48,400 nt of DNA from Acanthaster planci (taxonomy: Eukaryota; Echinodermata; Asteroidea; Valvatida; Acanthasteridae): assembly GCF_001949145.1 (NCBI RefSeq), contig NW_019091543.1, positions 3,717 to 52,116 on the forward strand. The letters run 5' to 3'. The notes beneath the pieces were generated by a model. That model was not told where the DNA came from. It was given only the letters and a program-made list of their open reading frames with translations, and did not search any database. The position numbers and the translations under genes were made by a program. Positions 45,904 to 48,400 of the stretch are shown here, piece after piece; position 1 is the first letter of the stretch; the number at the start of each line of letters is the position of its first letter.

Positions 45904-46242
45904 TTAGACGTCACCTTTTTCAACGTTAACCACAGTATAAGGCATTTTCTTAGCCACTCTGATGACCGTTTCTAGTTGAGAAGGGATGTACAAATTACCT
46001 GCCCGTTTAAGGGCACGTTCAATGGTACAATGTACCGAATCACCTTCTGATTGACCGCGGGCGGTCTCGAAAAAGTGTATAGTTATTTGTTTGACATGTT
46101 TTGCTTGCTTAACAAACCACAGCAACATAGCAATTACAATGGTGTTTTTGTTTTGGCCGGCATTATTGCGACTGCCGATAAGCCTAGCCCTATGGTCACT
46201 GACGCCCCCAAAATAACACTTAGACACAAATTCGCTTGTCAC
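45904..46242 (-). mobile_element. Transposon-type protein, C-terminal part (GQNKN...EGDSVH)
   Basis: From about 46168 leftward the frame reads AGQNKNTIVIAMLLWFV, ITIHFFETARGQSEGDSVH, IERALKRAGNLYIPSQLETV. This matches a multicopy animal family with (D/N)CGGQNKN and GHxQxEGDSVH motifs (DUF7869-like, from memory). Residues before NAGQNKN are encoded by an inserted repeat, so the usual DNCG is lost. Confidence 0.65.
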
Positions 46243-46304
46243 CGTGGGATGTTGACTCCGCTTAATCTATGATATAAATCAATCAATATCATTTATCAAA
46301 ACAA
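46168..46304. repeat. 140-bp direct repeat, copy 1
   Basis: GCGACTGCCGATAAGCCTAG through ATTTATCAAAACAA, 137 bp, nearly identical to 46812-46955 apart from a 7-bp indel (TTGCGAC) and a few substitutions. Confidence 0.95.
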
Positions 46305-46582
46305 ATCGGCGAATAAAGAACTTCTTCAACCCCATCAAGGTCGGTTTCGAGAAGGAAGTTCGTGAAGGTGTGATGCTATCTCGTTCGATCTTCTTGCAGC
46401 TATACAATCATGCCATAAATAACATTTGCAGTATTTTTATCGAGAACGTGTATCGTAAAATTGTAACAAGATAACCTCTTCTTGTAGAAAAACTCATTCT
46501 TTGGTAGATATATAACCTGTTCAAGATCAAAGGTAGCGGCTCATAATTTCTTATTATGGATGGCAGATTCCTTCATTGTTGC

Positions 46583-46933
46583 CTAGTTTTTTCGAGTTTT
46601 ATCCTTTTCTTTGATGTGATTCTGATATTTTTCATTTAGAGTTTCCTTTTCCTCTTGGAATCCTCTGTGGTATGAATCACATAAATCACAAATATCCTTT
46701 TTAGGTCTGTGAAATCTCAAATTCATAGACCGAAACTTTCTAAAATAAAGTGTGTGTGAAGCTACTTCATTGTTTTCATTACAGTACATTTCGTACTGTT
46801 GCAGTTTCTGCGCGACTGCCGATAAGCCTAGCTCAGTGGTCACTGACGCCCCCAAAATAACACTTAGACTTGCGACACAAATTCGCTTGTCACCGTGGGA
46901 TGTTGACTCCGTTAAATCTATGATATAAATCAA
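46583..46933 (-). mobile_element. Transposon-type protein, N-terminal part (LRFHRPKKDICDLC)
   Basis: After a repeat-encoded start the frame reads KLQQYEMYCNENNEV, FRKFRSMNLRFHRPKKDICDLCDSY, EEKETLNEKYQNHIKEKDKTRKN. The FHRPKKDxCDLC block is the N-terminal signature of the same family as 45904-46242. The middle of the protein (about 280 bp at 46305-46582) is not readable. Confidence 0.65.
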
Positions 46934-46955
46934 TCAATATCATTTATCAAAACAA
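46812..46955. repeat. 140-bp direct repeat, copy 2
   Basis: Second copy of the 46168-46304 unit, 144 bp, same orientation, with TTGCGAC duplicated at about 46870. Confidence 0.95.
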
Positions 46956-47980
46956 GGTTTCTAACATAACATTCTGAAATATCCGTGTGTTATATATATG
47001 TCATGTATACAATATGCAACGTAATTTGACCCAGCATTACAAAGCACATCGTTAGAAAACCGCCTACACTTAGGCAGAAATTACAGCAAAATAATCACAC
47101 TTATAAACTTTTGTACCAGAAAGATTAACTCACGACTCTGCCGAGATTATAGGCTATCACCAGCAGCAGAACTGCAGCTTCAAATCAGTCACTTAACAAT
47201 GTTAATTCAGGCTTACATCGTCGAGGCTTTCTGCTGCAATACCCAACAATGAGAAAACAAAATGTCGAGCATGATTCACATCTCAGGAGTTGTGGCTAAA
47301 GCCGTGTGTCTAAATCCACACACGTGTATCATTATACATTATACATGTACAGACAGCACGATGCACTCACATTGCTAGTGACCTGGGTAAGTAAAGTATA
47401 CACTTTGTACGCGCAGTCGAGTCCAAGAACCGGTGCCTCGCGCGCGAGAGGCGACGCCTACAGATGAATAAATCATTCACCCAAGGTCAAAGGTAAACCT
47501 AATACAGTTTGACAATGTGCGCCTGCATTACACGTACATTTTTTGACCGTTAAGTCCTCAGCAAGATACTGCCGACTGTTGTTCTTACGACAATAGTGTG
47601 ATTCAGCCCTTAGAAATCGATTGATGTGATTCCTTATGCTCTGTTTTTGGTCTTCGACCCTCTGCATACGACTTTTGTAAACACCCCTGCGTTTTTCAGA
47701 TTCAACCACTCCAAACGAGCCTTGTTTTACTTAATGCTCTCCGAACCTGCCTTTCGGTCACCCCAATCGTGTTGCGGAGGAACATCAATCTACAAACTTG
47801 CTGAAGACACCCTGTTCATCGGGCAAAAAAAATAGTCTAAGTTTCGTTTTCTTGCGATTTCCTTCTGCTTAAGAGTTTTTGGCTGTTTCACTCTAACATG
47901 TTTTGATAGCCATACTCTTTGTTCATGCAAACGCCCTGTATCACAAAATGAATTTGAATTTCTTGGCGCTGAGTTTGTGA
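46956..47980. other. AT-rich then GC-rich stretch, no gene assigned
   Basis: A GCGCGCGAGAGGCGACGCC block at 47440-47458. Minus-strand open frames at 47473-47709 and 47790-48017 are basic and Lys/Arg-rich. They may be interior of the LTR element to the right, but no motif is recognised. Confidence 0.35.
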
Positions 47981-47989
47981 GTATTGTGA

Positions 47990-48400
47990 CGCCGCGCCTC
48001 TCGCAATGCTGCTTCAAACTTCATGATTCTGTCCAATTGCTGAGCCTTTTCCCACTGCAACAACTGAACCTCCATCCGGGACCTGTGCAAGTCCCCCTCA
48101 CTTGAGCTACCACTCATACGGCTGTTTCAACCTCGTACTCAGCCGGCGGATCAAATCTTGCAGACCTCAACCAACGGAAGTACCTCCTATCTCTCCGATG
48201 AACAAGCCAAATGTACCAAAAGTAAATGACAGCCAACACAATGCAAACCAAAGCTAACGCAATTGACGCCCACAGTACCTGCTGCATCGACCAATCAAAT
48301 CACAGGAAACTGGAACTCAAAACTCTCTGTAGACAAAGCTTTCGAGGATGATCCCACTTCTGCACCAATTTGTGACGCCGCGCCCCTCCGATGAAGGCGA
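47990..48400 (-). mobile_element. LTR retroelement, 5' edge (LTR end, primer-binding site, leader)
   Basis: On the minus strand from the right edge: an LTR-like end GGGGCGCGGCGTCACA (48386-48371), then AAT, then TGGTGCAGAAGTGGGAT (48367-48351). The last is complementary to a tRNA 3' end with CCA and resembles a tRNA-Leu primer-binding site with one base missing. Further on are a frame with a hydrophobic segment (QQVLWASIALALVCIVLAV) and an ATG at about 48117 (MSGSSSEGDLHRSRMEVQLL). The rest of the LTR lies outside the window. Confidence 0.45.

Overview
The window is eukaryotic and almost certainly from a marine invertebrate animal. It has two intron-rich animal genes on the + strand, GT-AG splicing, about 40% GC (estimated by eye) and a dense load of decayed transposons: Penelope-like, CR1-like LINE, inverted-repeat DNA elements and an LTR-element edge. 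An invertebrate deuterostome (echinoderm, hemichordate or lancelet) fits the gene and transposon families best, but that is inference. No bacterial or viral gene order is present.

Region 1 (1-11.6 kb): the 3' end of a fibrillar collagen gene, 11 exons from the last 29 Gly-X-Y triplets through the telopeptide and the complete C-propeptide (COLFI domain) to the stop at 11054 and a poly(A) signal at 11553. A Penelope-like reverse transcriptase fragment lies antisense in the intron upstream of the first visible exon. The C-propeptide has seven cysteines. The second conserved cysteine is Ser, as I recall for pro-alpha2(I), which suggests a chain made for heterotrimers.

Region 2 (11.6-23.6 kb): intergenic, mostly repeats. 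It holds a Penelope-type tail carrying a histone-type 3' stem-loop (minus strand), a possible LTR, an ACGACGGC-rich degenerate repeat, and a 4 kb inverted-repeat element (15802-19811). That element contains a CR1-like LINE with PHD finger, endonuclease and RT remnants on the minus strand, and a 239-bp MITE.

Region 3 (23.6-43.9 kb): a nuclear receptor of the NR2E (tailless/PNR) group in six coding exons, predicted at 428 aa. The model has a 19-nt first coding exon, the whole DNA-binding domain in one exon, a hinge, and an LBD spread over three exons ending in an AF-2 helix. All five introns are in phase 1. Intron 4 (31.2-40.0 kb) is packed with repeats. One repeat edge coincides with the splice donor, and a 1.9 kb TTAA-flanked element ends 53 nt before the next exon. 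A 66-bp inverted repeat surrounds an assembly gap.

Region 4 (43.9-48.4 kb, plus NR intron 5): transposon remnants. These are a Penelope GIY-YIG fragment fused to a zinc-finger/recombinase-like element (40.66-42.3 kb), a two-part QNKN-type transposon protein split by a duplicated 140-bp repeat (45.9-46.96 kb), and at the right edge an LTR-retroelement start with a tRNA-Leu-like primer-binding site. I found no tRNA, rRNA or CRISPR. The two host genes are not obviously functionally linked: one makes extracellular matrix, the other is a nuclear transcription regulator.
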